From: CAMLFJ01 sp040902305
GTDB lineage: Bacteria > Methylomirabilota > Methylomirabilia > Rokubacteriales > CSP1-6
Length of the DNA stretch: 64,000 nucleotides
Assembly: GCA_040902305.1 (NCBI GenBank)
Contig: JBBDXN010000137.1
Span: 16,243 to 80,242 of the forward strand
Reading direction: 5' to 3'
The translations under genes and the position numbers were made by a program. Of the stretch, positions 33,543-43,399 are shown one piece after another (positions within the stretch are counted from its first letter, which is position 1; every line of letters starts with the position of its first letter). Below the pieces are notes generated by a model. That model had not been told where the DNA came from, did not search any database, and saw nothing but the letters and a program-made list of their open reading frames with translations.

Positions 33543-34478
33543 ATGACGGTGCTGGCCCTGGCGGTGGCGCTGGATCTCCTCGTCGGGGACCCGCCCAACC
33601 GGTGGCATCCGGTGGCGTGGATCGGCCGTCTGATCGCGCTCGCCCGCCGGCGCGCCCCGAGCGGGCCCGATGACCTGGCGCTCTACGGCACCTTTCTCGT
33701 CCTGATCGTGGCCGGCCTCGCGGCGGGCGGGGCGCTGGTGGCGCAGGCGCTGCTCGGCGAGCTGCCCGGCCTCGCGGGCCCGCTCGCCCAGGCGTGGCTG
33801 CTCAAGTGCAGCTTCTCGCTCAGCGGGCTGTTCGCGGCGGTGGAGATCGTGCGGGGACACCTGGTGGCCGGCGACCTCGCCGGGGCCCGGCGCCAGGTCG
33901 CCTGGCATCTCGTGAGCCGCGACACGACCGGGCTCGACGAGGGCGCGGTCGCCTCCGCGGCGGTCGAGTCCCTCGCCGAGAACTTCACCGACGGCGTCGT
34001 GGCGCCGCTCTGCTTCTACGTGGCCGGCGCGCTCCTGGGTGGCGTCGCAGGCGGGCTGGCGCTGGCGTGGGCCTACCGCGCCGTGAATACCGCCGACGCC
34101 ATGATCGGCTACCGGCGGGACGAGCTCGAGTATCTCGGCCGCGCCACCGCGCGCACCGACGACGTCGCCAACTACGTGCCGGCGCGGCTGGCCGCCTTGG
34201 CCCTGGTCGCGGCGGCGTGGCTCGCGCGGCAATCGGCCGCGGGGGCGGCGCGGGTGCTGCGGCGCGACGGCCGGCGCACCGAGAGCCCGAACGCCGGCCT
34301 GACCATGGCCGCGATGGCCGGCGCGCTGGGGGTCGCCCTCGAGAAGCGCGGCCACCACCGCCTGGGCGACGGGCCGCCGCCCGATCCGGCCGCGATCGAT
34401 CGCGCGATGCGGGTCCTGCGCTGGGCGGCCGCGCTCTGCGTGGCCGCCGCCGCGCTCGCCCTGGCGACGCGCCGGTGA
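33543..34478 (+). CDS. cbiB: Adenosylcobinamide-phosphate synthase
   Basis: A 311-aa membrane enzyme (CbiB/CobD) that attaches aminopropanol or its phosphate to adenosylcobyric acid. LDLLVGDPPNRWHPVAWIGRLI is the diagnostic N-terminus. Later come SRDTTGLDEGAVASAAVESLAENFTDG-V, YRAVNTADAMIGYR and PNAGLTMAAMAGALGVALEK. It completes operon 2 and rebuilds what CbiZ takes apart. No cobyric acid synthase or ring-synthesis genes are nearby. Confidence 0.95.
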   Translation: MTVLALAVALDLLVGDPPNRWHPVAWIGRLIALARRRAPSGPDDLALYGTFLVLIVAGLAAGGALVAQALLGELPGLAGPLAQAWLLKCSFSLSGLFAAVEIVRGHLVAGDLAGARRQVAWHLVSRDTTGLDEGAVASAAVESLAENFTDGVVAPLCFYVAGALLGGVAGGLALAWAYRAVNTADAMIGYRRDELEYLGRATARTDDVANYVPARLAALALVAAAWLARQSAAGAARVLRRDGRRTESPNAGLTMAAMAGALGVALEKRGHHRLGDGPPPDPAAIDRAMRVLRWAAALCVAAAALALATRR

Positions 34479-34572
34479 GCCGCCGGCCGACGTGGTGATG
34501 ATCGCGCGCGGCGCCTCGTAAGCGCCCGAAAATTCTTCGCTCGCCCGGAGGCCGGGGGGTATCATTCTTTAT

Positions 34573-34600
34573 CGCCGCCCTGCGCCGCGGCGTTTTCTGT
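34573..34600 (+). terminator. Hairpin with T tract just before argS
   Basis: CGCCGC (34573) pairs with GCGGCG (34587) around an 8-base loop, followed by TTTTCTGTCTTT. It ends at the TTG start of argS. It looks like an intrinsic terminator for the cobalamin operon, or an attenuator in the argS leader. Confidence 0.5.
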
Positions 34601-34602
34601 CT

Positions 34603-36285
34603 TTGAACATCACCGATCATCTGACGGACGCATTGAGGCACGCGCTCGACGCCGCCGGGTTGCCCGCACCCACCGAGGTGCAGTGGGAGATCCCGCGTGA
34701 AGCGCGGCACGGCGACTATGCGACCAATGCCGCGATGGCGCTGGCCCGCGAGGCCCGCCGCCCGCCGCTCAAGATCGCCCTGGCGGTGGTGGCCAACTTC
34801 CCGAAGACGGAGGCCGTCGAGCGCGTCGAGATCGCGGGCCCCGGCTTCCTGAACGTCTTCCTCTCGCCGCGCTGGTGCGCGGACGGCCTCCACCAGGTGC
34901 TGGCCGCGGGCGCGGACTACGGCCGGTCCGACGCGGGGAAGGGCACCGGCGTCCTCCTCGAGTTCGTCTCGGCCAATCCGACCGGGCCGCTCGTGATCGT
35001 CAGCGCGCGCGCGGCCGCGGTGGGCGACGCGCTCGCGCGCATCTTCCGGGGCCAGGGCTACCGGGTCGACTCGTGGTACTACGTCAACGACGCGGGCAAC
35101 CAGTTCACGGCGCTCGCGCGGTCGGTGGACGTGCGGCTGCGGCAGGCGCTGGGTGAGGCGGCCGAGCTGCCCGAGAACGCGTACCCGGGCGAGTACCTGA
35201 TCGAGATGGTCGCGGAGTGGCTGGCCCGGGACCCCCAGGGCATGCGCGCGCTCGCCGCGCGGCCGGAGGCGGAGCGGATCGAGCGCCTCGGGCGGCTCGC
35301 GGTCGACGCGATGGTGGAGAGCCAGCGGCGCGTGCTCGAGGCCTACGGCACGCGCTTCGACCGCTGGGCCCACGAGCAGCGCGACGTGCGCGACGCGGGC
35401 CGGCCCCAGGCCGCGATCGACGCGCTCACCGCGGCCGGCCACACCTACGAGCAGGACGGGGCGCTCTGGTTCCGGTCCACCGCGTTCGGCGACGACAAGG
35501 ACCGGGTGCTGCGGAAGTCGGACGGCGAGCTGACCTACTTCGCGGTGGACATCGGCTTCCACCACTTCGAGAAGTTCCTGCGGGTCGATCACGTCATCAA
35601 CTTCCTGGGGCCCGATCACCACGGGTACGTGGAGCGCATGCGCGCGGCGATGCGGGCGCTCGGCCACGCGCCGGAGCGCTTCGACGTGCTCATCGTCCAG
35701 CTCGTGACCCTGCTCCGCGACGGCCAGCCGGTGCGGATGTCCAAGCGCCGCGGCGAGTTCGTGCTGATGGAGGAGCTGCTGGAGGAGGTCGGCCGCGACG
35801 CGGCGCGCTTCACCTTCCTGACGCGGCGGCACGACAGCCCGCTCGAGTTCGATCTCGCGGTGGCCACGCGGCAGTCGTCCGACAACCCGGTGTTCTACGT
35901 GCAGTACGCCCACGCGCGGGTCGCCAGCCTCTTCAAGACCGCGGCGGAGCAGGGGGTGACGGTGCTGTCCTGGGCCGAGGTGGACTTCACCCCGCTCGGG
36001 CTCGACGAGGAGCAGGCCCTCATCAAGCGGCTGCTGCAGTACCCGGAGCTGGTCGCGGGGGCGGCGCGGGCCCGCGAGCCGCACCGCGTGGCCTACTACC
36101 TGTCCGAGCTGGCCGGGCTCTTCCATCCCTACTACAAGGCCCATCGGGTGATCACGCCGGACCGCGCGACGACCCTGGCCCGCCTCGGCCTCTGCGCGGC
36201 GGTGGGGCAGGTAATCCGCAACGGACTCGAGCTGCTCGGGGTCTCGGCTCCGGCGAGCATGACCCGGCACGAGGAGCGCGACTGA
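34603..36285 (+). CDS. argS: Arginyl-tRNA synthetase with altered HIGH motif
   Basis: A 560-aa class I synthetase that charges tRNA-Arg. The N-terminal additional domain is present (residues about 1-105). EFVSANPTGPL is followed by VIVSAR at residues 131-136, where typical ArgS has HVGHGR, so both histidines of the HIGH signature are missing. The KMSK loop is RMSKRRG at 378-384. The anticodon-binding DALR-type domain closes the protein (VAYYLSELAGLFHPYY). TTG 34603 is the only reasonable start, with no clear ribosome binding site. Gene order with the SPOR protein is common. Confidence 0.93.
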   Translation: MNITDHLTDALRHALDAAGLPAPTEVQWEIPREARHGDYATNAAMALAREARRPPLKIALAVVANFPKTEAVERVEIAGPGFLNVFLSPRWCADGLHQVLAAGADYGRSDAGKGTGVLLEFVSANPTGPLVIVSARAAAVGDALARIFRGQGYRVDSWYYVNDAGNQFTALARSVDVRLRQALGEAAELPENAYPGEYLIEMVAEWLARDPQGMRALAARPEAERIERLGRLAVDAMVESQRRVLEAYGTRFDRWAHEQRDVRDAGRPQAAIDALTAAGHTYEQDGALWFRSTAFGDDKDRVLRKSDGELTYFAVDIGFHHFEKFLRVDHVINFLGPDHHGYVERMRAAMRALGHAPERFDVLIVQLVTLLRDGQPVRMSKRRGEFVLMEELLEEVGRDAARFTFLTRRHDSPLEFDLAVATRQSSDNPVFYVQYAHARVASLFKTAAEQGVTVLSWAEVDFTPLGLDEEQALIKRLLQYPELVAGAARAREPHRVAYYLSELAGLFHPYYKAHRVITPDRATTLARLGLCAAVGQVIRNGLELLGVSAPASMTRHEERD

Positions 36286-36286
36286 C

Positions 36287-36988
36287 ATGGCCTCCTCGGC
36301 GCGGCGGCGGAGCGGCGGCGGACCGGGCAAGGCGCAGTGGGTGGTGCTGGGCGGCGCGGTGCTCGTGATCCTGGGGCTCACGTTCGCCCTGGGGCTGCTG
36401 GTCGGCCGGCAGTGGGCGCGCCAGACCCAGACCGCTTCCGCGGTGATCGCCACCGTCTCCGAGCCCGCCAAGAAGCCGGCCGCCGCGCCCCGCCGCAGCG
36501 GCATCGCGGCCGAGACCATGGCCGATCGCGCGCCGGAGTCGACCGAGACGCTGACCTTCTACCGGACGCTCACCGAGCCGCTCGACGGACCCGACGCCGG
36601 GTCCACGCTCGAGCCCAAGCCGGTCGCGGTCAAGATCCCGGCCGCCCCCCCGCCACCCGCGCCTACCGTCAAGGCGCCCGCTGCCGCCCCCGCGCTTCCG
36701 GCCGCGACCGCCCCCTCGCTGCCCCCCGCTCCCGGCCGGACCGCCAACGGCCCATCCCCCTGGACCGTCCAGGTCGGCGCGTACAAGAATCGCCGCCAGG
36801 CGGACGAGTCGCGCCAGCATCTGGTCGCCGCGGGCCTGGACGCCTACGTGGTGACGCTGGCCGCGCAGGAGGGCCAGGCCCGCTTCCGGGTCCGGGTCGG
36901 GACGTACCGGAGCCGCGAGGAGGCCGTCGCCACCGCCGAGCGGCTCCGCGCGCAGCGCTCCCTCACCACCTTCGTCACGCCCAAGTAG
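36287..36988 (+). CDS. SPOR domain membrane protein
   Basis: A 233-aa bitopic protein. A basic cytoplasmic start and one helix (WVVLGGAVLVILGLTFALGLL, as two pieces) are followed by a Pro/Ala-rich linker. The SPOR domain starts about residue 160 (PWTVQVGAYKNRRQADESR, then FRVRVGTYRSREEAV). SPOR domains bind denuded glycan strands at division septa. It starts one base after argS and precedes hpt, so it is part of this housekeeping operon. Confidence 0.9.
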   Translation: MASSARRRSGGGPGKAQWVVLGGAVLVILGLTFALGLLVGRQWARQTQTASAVIATVSEPAKKPAAAPRRSGIAAETMADRAPESTETLTFYRTLTEPLDGPDAGSTLEPKPVAVKIPAAPPPPAPTVKAPAAAPALPAATAPSLPPAPGRTANGPSPWTVQVGAYKNRRQADESRQHLVAAGLDAYVVTLAAQEGQARFRVRVGTYRSREEAVATAERLRAQRSLTTFVTPK

Positions 36989-37000
36989 GCGCCCGCGGCG

Positions 37001-37537
37001 GTGGACCGGCGCCTCGGTCGCATCCTGATCTCCCGCGACGAGATCGCGGCCCGCGTGACCGAGCTGGGGGAGGCCATCGGCCGCGACTACGCCGGCCGGG
37101 CGCCGCTGCTGGTCGGCGTGCTCAAGGGGGCGGTCGTCTTCACGGCCGATCTGCTCCGCGCCATCCCGCTGCCCGGCGCGATGGACTTCATGGCGGTCTC
37201 CTCCTACGGCTCCGGCACCCGCTCCTCCGGCGTGGTGCGTCTGACCGCGGACCTGTCCATCTCTATCGAGGGCCGGGACGTGATCATCGTGGAGGACGTC
37301 ATCGACTCCGGCCGGACCATCAGCTACCTGCGCCGCAACCTGGCGACCCGGCATCCCCGCAGCCTGGCCCTCTGCGGGCTGCTCGACAAGGTCTCCCGCC
37401 GGGAGGTGGAGGTGGACGTGGACTACGTCGGGTTCGCCATCCCGGACGAATTCGTGGTGGGCTACGGGCTCGACCACGACGGCTGGCACCGCGAGCTGCC
37501 AGATCTCGCGGTCCTGGAGCCCGCCGCGCCGGCCTGA
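37001..37537 (+). CDS. hpt: Hypoxanthine phosphoribosyltransferase
   Basis: A 178-aa purine salvage enzyme that converts hypoxanthine or guanine with PRPP to IMP or GMP. The PRPP loop is VIIVEDVIDSGRTISYL. VGVLKGAVVFTADLLR and the flexible loop SSYGSGTRSSG are present, as is YVGFAIPDEFVVGYGLD near the C-terminus. The GTG start lies 12 bases after the SPOR gene. The frequent order tilS-hpt-ftsH is seen here without tilS. Confidence 0.94.
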   Translation: MDRRLGRILISRDEIAARVTELGEAIGRDYAGRAPLLVGVLKGAVVFTADLLRAIPLPGAMDFMAVSSYGSGTRSSGVVRLTADLSISIEGRDVIIVEDVIDSGRTISYLRRNLATRHPRSLALCGLLDKVSRREVEVDVDYVGFAIPDEFVVGYGLDHDGWHRELPDLAVLEPAAPA

Positions 37538-37590
37538 TCCCCCTCGGGCCCCCCCCCGCCGCCCTCGCGCCCTATGGTATGATTCCCGGC

Positions 37591-39402
<1,812 letters not shown>

Positions 39403-39589
39403 CGGGAAGGGCAGCCCGCGAGGGGTGTCTTACGAACCCGCCCCTCTTTCTAATGCGGGGGCCCAGAAATGGCCCCCGCACTCCCCCAGTGGCGGACAAC
39501 CCGCGAGTCTGGATCAGCTTCGAAACGGCAAATTCCGGCTCCCGCCCGTACCCGATGCGGTGATAAGTTAGGGCTGGAGCAATCCCCCT
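39403..39589. other. Intergenic region with a perfect hairpin after ftsH
   Basis: TGCGGGGGCC (39454-39463) and GGCCCCCGCA (39471-39480) form a perfect 10-bp stem with a 7-base loop but no T tract. A weaker GAGGGG/CCCCTC pair followed by TTTC lies just before it. Together they may end ftsH transcription or protect its RNA. No gene is seen. Confidence 0.5.
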
Positions 39590-40441
39590 ATGAACCGCGC
39601 GATCGTGGCAGGAGTGTCGGTGGGCGACGGCCTGGACGTGGCCGTCGTGGGGGTGCTCAACGTGAGCCCGGAGTCGTTCTACCCGGGCTCGGTGGTGGCC
39701 GATGCCGATCGGCTGCTGCAGGCCGCGGAGGCCATGGCCCGGGCCGGGGCCGCCTGGGTGGACGTGGGGGCGATGTCCACGGCGCCCTATCTGGCCGCCC
39801 GCATCCCCGAAGCCCAGGAGGCCGACCGGCTCCACTGGGCGGTGGGGCTACTCACCACCAAGCTCGGCCTGCCCGTGTCGGCCGACGTGAGCCGCGTGGG
39901 GCCGGCCCGGGCCGCTCTCGAGGCCGGGGCCCGCGTGATCAACGACGTGACCGGCCTGGCCGGCGACCCGGCCCTGGCCCGGCTCGCGGCCGAGGCGGGG
40001 GCGGCGCTGGTCGTCATGGCCTCGCCCGCCGCGGCGCCCTCGGTCGGGGACCCGGGCGCGACCGTGCGGGCCTCGCTCGAGCGCAGCCTGGCCCTCACGC
40101 GGACCGCCGGGATCCCCGACGAGCGCGTCCTGGTGGACCCGGGCATCGGCTTCTTTCGCGGGGAGGCCGTGGCCTGGCCCGACTGGGATTGCCGCGTGCT
40201 GGCGGGGCTGCCGGCGCTGCGCGCCCTCGGCCGGCCGCTCCACGTCGGCGTCTCCCGCAAGTCCTTCATCGGCGCGCTGGCGGCGGTGGATGACCCCGCG
40301 GGGCGCCTGCCTGGCACGCTGGCCGCGACGGCGGCGGCCGTGCTGGGGGGCGCCCACGTGATCCGGGCCCATGACGTGGCCGAGACGGTGCAGGCCGTCC
40401 GCGTGGCCCAGGCCATCCACCGCGCCTGCGAGCGCCGGTAG
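39590..40441 (+). CDS. folP: Dihydropteroate synthase, divergent
   Basis: A 283-aa TIM-barrel protein. VGVLNVSPESFYPGS corresponds to the DHPS start motif (usual NxTPDSFxDGG). VDVGAMSTAPY stands where DxGGxSTRPG normally binds the pterin pyrophosphate, and VMASPAAAPS where HMQGxP is usual. VINDVTGL, VDPGIGFFRG and GVSRKSFIG are well conserved. It should join p-aminobenzoate to the pterin diphosphate in folate synthesis. Gene position before cdaA-cdaR-glmM supports DHPS, but the changed loops leave a related pterin enzyme possible. Confidence 0.8.
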   Translation: MNRAIVAGVSVGDGLDVAVVGVLNVSPESFYPGSVVADADRLLQAAEAMARAGAAWVDVGAMSTAPYLAARIPEAQEADRLHWAVGLLTTKLGLPVSADVSRVGPARAALEAGARVINDVTGLAGDPALARLAAEAGAALVVMASPAAAPSVGDPGATVRASLERSLALTRTAGIPDERVLVDPGIGFFRGEAVAWPDWDCRVLAGLPALRALGRPLHVGVSRKSFIGALAAVDDPAGRLPGTLAATAAAVLGGAHVIRAHDVAETVQAVRVAQAIHRACERR

Positions 40442-40447
40442 ATCCCC

Positions 40448-41269
40448 ATGTGGCCCGTGCTCCAGACCTTCCGGCTCCGCGACGCCGTCGACATCTTGGT
40501 GGTGGCGCTCGTGCTCTACCGGGTCTTCGTGATGTTCAAGGAGACGCGCGCGGTGCAGATGCTCCTGGGCCTGGCCGGCCTGATGCTCGCGTCGTTCGCG
40601 GCGCGCCACTTCGAGCTCTTCAGCACGACCTGGCTGCTCGACAACTTCTGGTCGTTCTGGGTGCTCGCCCTGATCGTGCTGTTCCAGCCCGAGCTGCGCC
40701 GGGCGCTCTCACGCCTCGGCGAGAGCCGGCTCCTCCAGGGCATCACGCTCGGGGCGCGCGAGGAGCGTGACCACCTCATCGACGACGTCATCAAGGCCGG
40801 CGACGCGCTGGCCAGCAAGCGCATCGGCGCCCTCATCGTGCTCGAGCGCAGCACGGGGCTGCGCAACTACGCGGAGCTCGGCGTGCCGCTCGACGCGCTG
40901 GTCTCCGCGGACCTGCTCGTGAGCCTGTTCCTGCCGTATTCCCCGCTGCACGACGGGGCCGCCTTCATCCGGGGGGACCGGGTGGCCGCGGCCGGCTGCT
41001 TCCTGCCGCTCTCCCGCAATACCCAGCTCGGCCGGCACATGGGCACCCGGCACCGGGCCGGTCTCGGGCTGGCCGAGGAGACCGACGCGGTCGTGCTGAT
41101 CGTCTCCGAGGAGACCGGCCGCATCTCGCTCGCGGTGGACGGGCAGATGGAGTCGCCGCTCGACCTCGAGGCGCTCCGCCGCCGCTTGGCCGAGCTCTTC
41201 TCGCTGGAGGACGCGGCGATGTCGCGGACCGCGTGGTGGGAGCCGGCGCGGGAGTGGCTCCGCAAATGA
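40448..41269 (+). CDS. cdaA: Diadenylate cyclase CdaA
   Basis: A 273-aa membrane enzyme that makes the second messenger c-di-AMP from two ATP. Three N-terminal helices lie within about residues 10-80. The DAC domain has LHDGA with D169 and the RHR motif GTRHRA at 199-204, both needed for catalysis. PLSRNTQLGRHMGTRHRAGLG is close to consensus. It overlaps the next gene by ATGA. The cdaA-cdaR-glmM trio is the conserved c-di-AMP/cell-wall module. Confidence 0.95.
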   Translation: MWPVLQTFRLRDAVDILVVALVLYRVFVMFKETRAVQMLLGLAGLMLASFAARHFELFSTTWLLDNFWSFWVLALIVLFQPELRRALSRLGESRLLQGITLGAREERDHLIDDVIKAGDALASKRIGALIVLERSTGLRNYAELGVPLDALVSADLLVSLFLPYSPLHDGAAFIRGDRVAAAGCFLPLSRNTQLGRHMGTRHRAGLGLAEETDAVVLIVSEETGRISLAVDGQMESPLDLEALRRRLAELFSLEDAAMSRTAWWEPAREWLRK

Positions 41270-41643
41270 GCGCGCTCACGCGGCAGTGGGAGCTCAAGCT
41301 GCTCGCCCTGGGTGTTTCCATGGTGCTCTGGGCCTTCGTCATGACCTCCGAGAAGGCGGACCTCATCATGGCCGCGCCGCTCGAGCTGGACAATATCCCG
41401 GCCGGGCTCGAGGTGAAGGGGGAGCGGCCCACCAGCGTGGACGTGCAGCTCCACGGCCTGCGCGGGGTGCTGTCGCGCCTCGGGACCGATCGCGTGAAGG
41501 CGCGGCTCAACCTGGCCGGCTCGAAGGCCGGCGAGGTGATCGTGAGCATCCTCCCCGAGCAGATCACGGTGCCGCCCGGCATCACGGTGGTGCGGGTGAA
41601 TCCCTCCCGCGTGCGCCTCGTCCTCGGATCCGCCCGCTCGTGA
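41266..41643 (+). CDS. CdaR/YbbR-domain protein, single-domain form
   Basis: A 125-aa protein. One N-terminal helix (LLALGVSMVLWAFVMT) is followed by one YbbR domain (PLELDNIPAGLEVKGERPTSVDVQLHG, read in two parts). CdaR proteins sit outside the membrane and regulate CdaA. Firmicute CdaR has several YbbR repeats; this one has a single repeat. Overlaps by ATGA and GTGA tie it to cdaA and glmM. Confidence 0.88.
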   Translation: MSALTRQWELKLLALGVSMVLWAFVMTSEKADLIMAAPLELDNIPAGLEVKGERPTSVDVQLHGLRGVLSRLGTDRVKARLNLAGSKAGEVIVSILPEQITVPPGITVVRVNPSRVRLVLGSARS

Positions 41644-42989
41644 GCCGCCTCTTCGGCACCGACGGCATCCGGGGCCTCGCCAATACGCCTCCGCTGACCA
41701 CCGAGCTGGCCTTCCGGCTGGGGCGGCAGCTCGTGGCCACCTTGCTCGAGCATCACGGGGCCACCAAGACTCGATTGGTCGTCGGGCGGGACACGCGGCT
41801 CTCCGGGCCGATGCTGGAAGGCGCCCTGGTGGCCGGCGCGCTCTCCGCGGGCGGCGATGTCTACGCGGTGGGCGTGCTGCCGACGCCCGCGATCGCCTAT
41901 CTCACCCGTCGCCTCGAGGCGCACGGCGGCGTGGTGCTCTCGGCCTCGCACAATCCCTTCGAGGACAACGGCATCAAGATCTTCTCCTCCGAGGGCGCGA
42001 AGTTCCCCGACGCCTGGGAAGAGGAGATCGAGGCGCGGCTCGACGGCCGGGACATCGCGCCGTGGCCGACGGGGGTGCACATCGGCCGGCTCGTCCCGCA
42101 CGAGACCGCGGAGGCCGACTACATCGCGCACGCGCGCGCCGCCTGCCCCCACGATCTGCGGGGCCTCCGCGTCGTGCTGGACTGTGCCCACGGGGCCACG
42201 TACCGGGTGGCGCCGGAGGTCTTCCGCCGCCTGGGCGCCGACGTGCGGGTGATGAACGCGAGCCCGGATGGCCAGAACATCAACCTGGGAGCGGGGGCCC
42301 TCCATCCGGAGGCGCTGCAGAAGGAGGTGCTCCGCGCGCGGGCGCACCTCGGGATCGCCTTCGACGGCGACGGCGACCGGCTCATCTCGGTGGACGAGCA
42401 GGGTCAGATCCGCGACGGCGACTACGTGCTGGCCATCTGCGGGCGGCATCTCGCGACGAGCGGCCGGCTCAAGGGCGGCATCGTGGTCACCACCGTGATG
42501 GCCAACCTCGCCCTCGACCGCGTCCTCACCCGGGCCGGCATCGGCATCGCCAAGGTCGCGGTCGGCGACCGGTACGTCCTGGAGGAGATGCTGCGCATCG
42601 GGGCCAACCTCGGCGGCGAGCAGTCCGGGCATCTGCTCTTCCTCGACCACACCACCACCGGCGACGGGATCGTCTCCGCGCTCCAGCTCATCGGGGTCAT
42701 GCAGGAGACCAAGGCCCCGCTGAGCGAGCTGTCGCAGTGCCTGGTGAAGTTCCCTCAGGTGCTCGTCAACGTGCCGGTGACGAGCAAGCCGCCGGTGGAC
42801 ACCATTCCGGGGCTGGCGGAGCGCGCGAAGGGCCTCGAGGCCGAGATGAACGGGGCGGGGCGCATCCTGCTCCGCTATTCCGGGACCGAAACGCTCCTGC
42901 GCGTGATGATCGAGGGCGAGGAGCAGGCGCGCATCGAGCGCATGGCCGAGGAGCTGGCCGGGCTCGTGCGCCGGGCCATCGGGGCATGA
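41640..42989 (+). CDS. glmM: Phosphoglucosamine mutase
   Basis: A 449-aa alpha-D-phosphohexomutase. It interconverts glucosamine-6-P and glucosamine-1-P for UDP-GlcNAc and peptidoglycan. It begins LFGTDGIRGLAN. The phosphoserine loop is SASHNPFEDNG with S103. The metal loop is DGDGDR, the sugar loop GGEQSGH and the C-terminal phosphate site RYSGTE. The GTG start overlaps the upstream stop, and its own stop overlaps acpS. GlmM activity is commonly held in check by CdaA, which fits the operon. Confidence 0.96.
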   Translation: MSRLFGTDGIRGLANTPPLTTELAFRLGRQLVATLLEHHGATKTRLVVGRDTRLSGPMLEGALVAGALSAGGDVYAVGVLPTPAIAYLTRRLEAHGGVVLSASHNPFEDNGIKIFSSEGAKFPDAWEEEIEARLDGRDIAPWPTGVHIGRLVPHETAEADYIAHARAACPHDLRGLRVVLDCAHGATYRVAPEVFRRLGADVRVMNASPDGQNINLGAGALHPEALQKEVLRARAHLGIAFDGDGDRLISVDEQGQIRDGDYVLAICGRHLATSGRLKGGIVVTTVMANLALDRVLTRAGIGIAKVAVGDRYVLEEMLRIGANLGGEQSGHLLFLDHTTTGDGIVSALQLIGVMQETKAPLSELSQCLVKFPQVLVNVPVTSKPPVDTIPGLAERAKGLEAEMNGAGRILLRYSGTETLLRVMIEGEEQARIERMAEELAGLVRRAIGA

Positions 42990-43399
42990 GCCGGGTGCTC
43001 GGCATCGGTGTCGATCTCACCCAGATGCCCCGCATGCGCCGGGTGGTGGCGCGCTGGGACGAGCGCTTCCTCCACCGCGTGTTCACGGAGGACGAGATCG
43101 CGTACTGCCGCCGGCGTCGCGACCCCATCCCGCACTTCGCGGCCCGCTTCGCGGCCAAGGAGGCCACGCTCAAGGCGCTCGGCACCGGGCTGCGCATGGG
43201 CATGAGCTGGCGCGAGCTCGAAGTCCGGCGCGAGCGTGGGCAGGCGCCCACCATGACGCTCAGCGGCCGGTGCCGCGCGATTGCCCTCGCCAAGGGCGGG
43301 GAGCAGGTGCTGCTCTCGCTGACCCACGACGGCGACTACGCGATGGCGCAGGCCATGCTGATCGGCGCCGGCACCGATGACGAGGCGAGGCTCCGGTAG
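42986..43399 (+). CDS. acpS: Holo-[acyl-carrier-protein] synthase
   Basis: A 137-aa phosphopantetheinyl transferase. It moves 4'-phosphopantetheine from CoA to the serine of acyl carrier protein. GIGVDL near the N-terminus carries the magnesium-binding Asp and FAAKEATLKALGTG the conserved Glu/Lys. LSLTHDGDYAMA is the late motif. ATGA overlap with glmM; its 3' end overlaps the start of the lipoprotein gene by 23 bases. Confidence 0.94.
   Translation: MSRVLGIGVDLTQMPRMRRVVARWDERFLHRVFTEDEIAYCRRRRDPIPHFAARFAAKEATLKALGTGLRMGMSWRELEVRRERGQAPTMTLSGRCRAIALAKGGEQVLLSLTHDGDYAMAQAMLIGAGTDDEARLR

Noticed and set aside
33985..36519. An 844-codon minus-strand frame across cbiB and argS
   Set aside because: Same reason: no domain pattern, and both plus-strand genes are certain.
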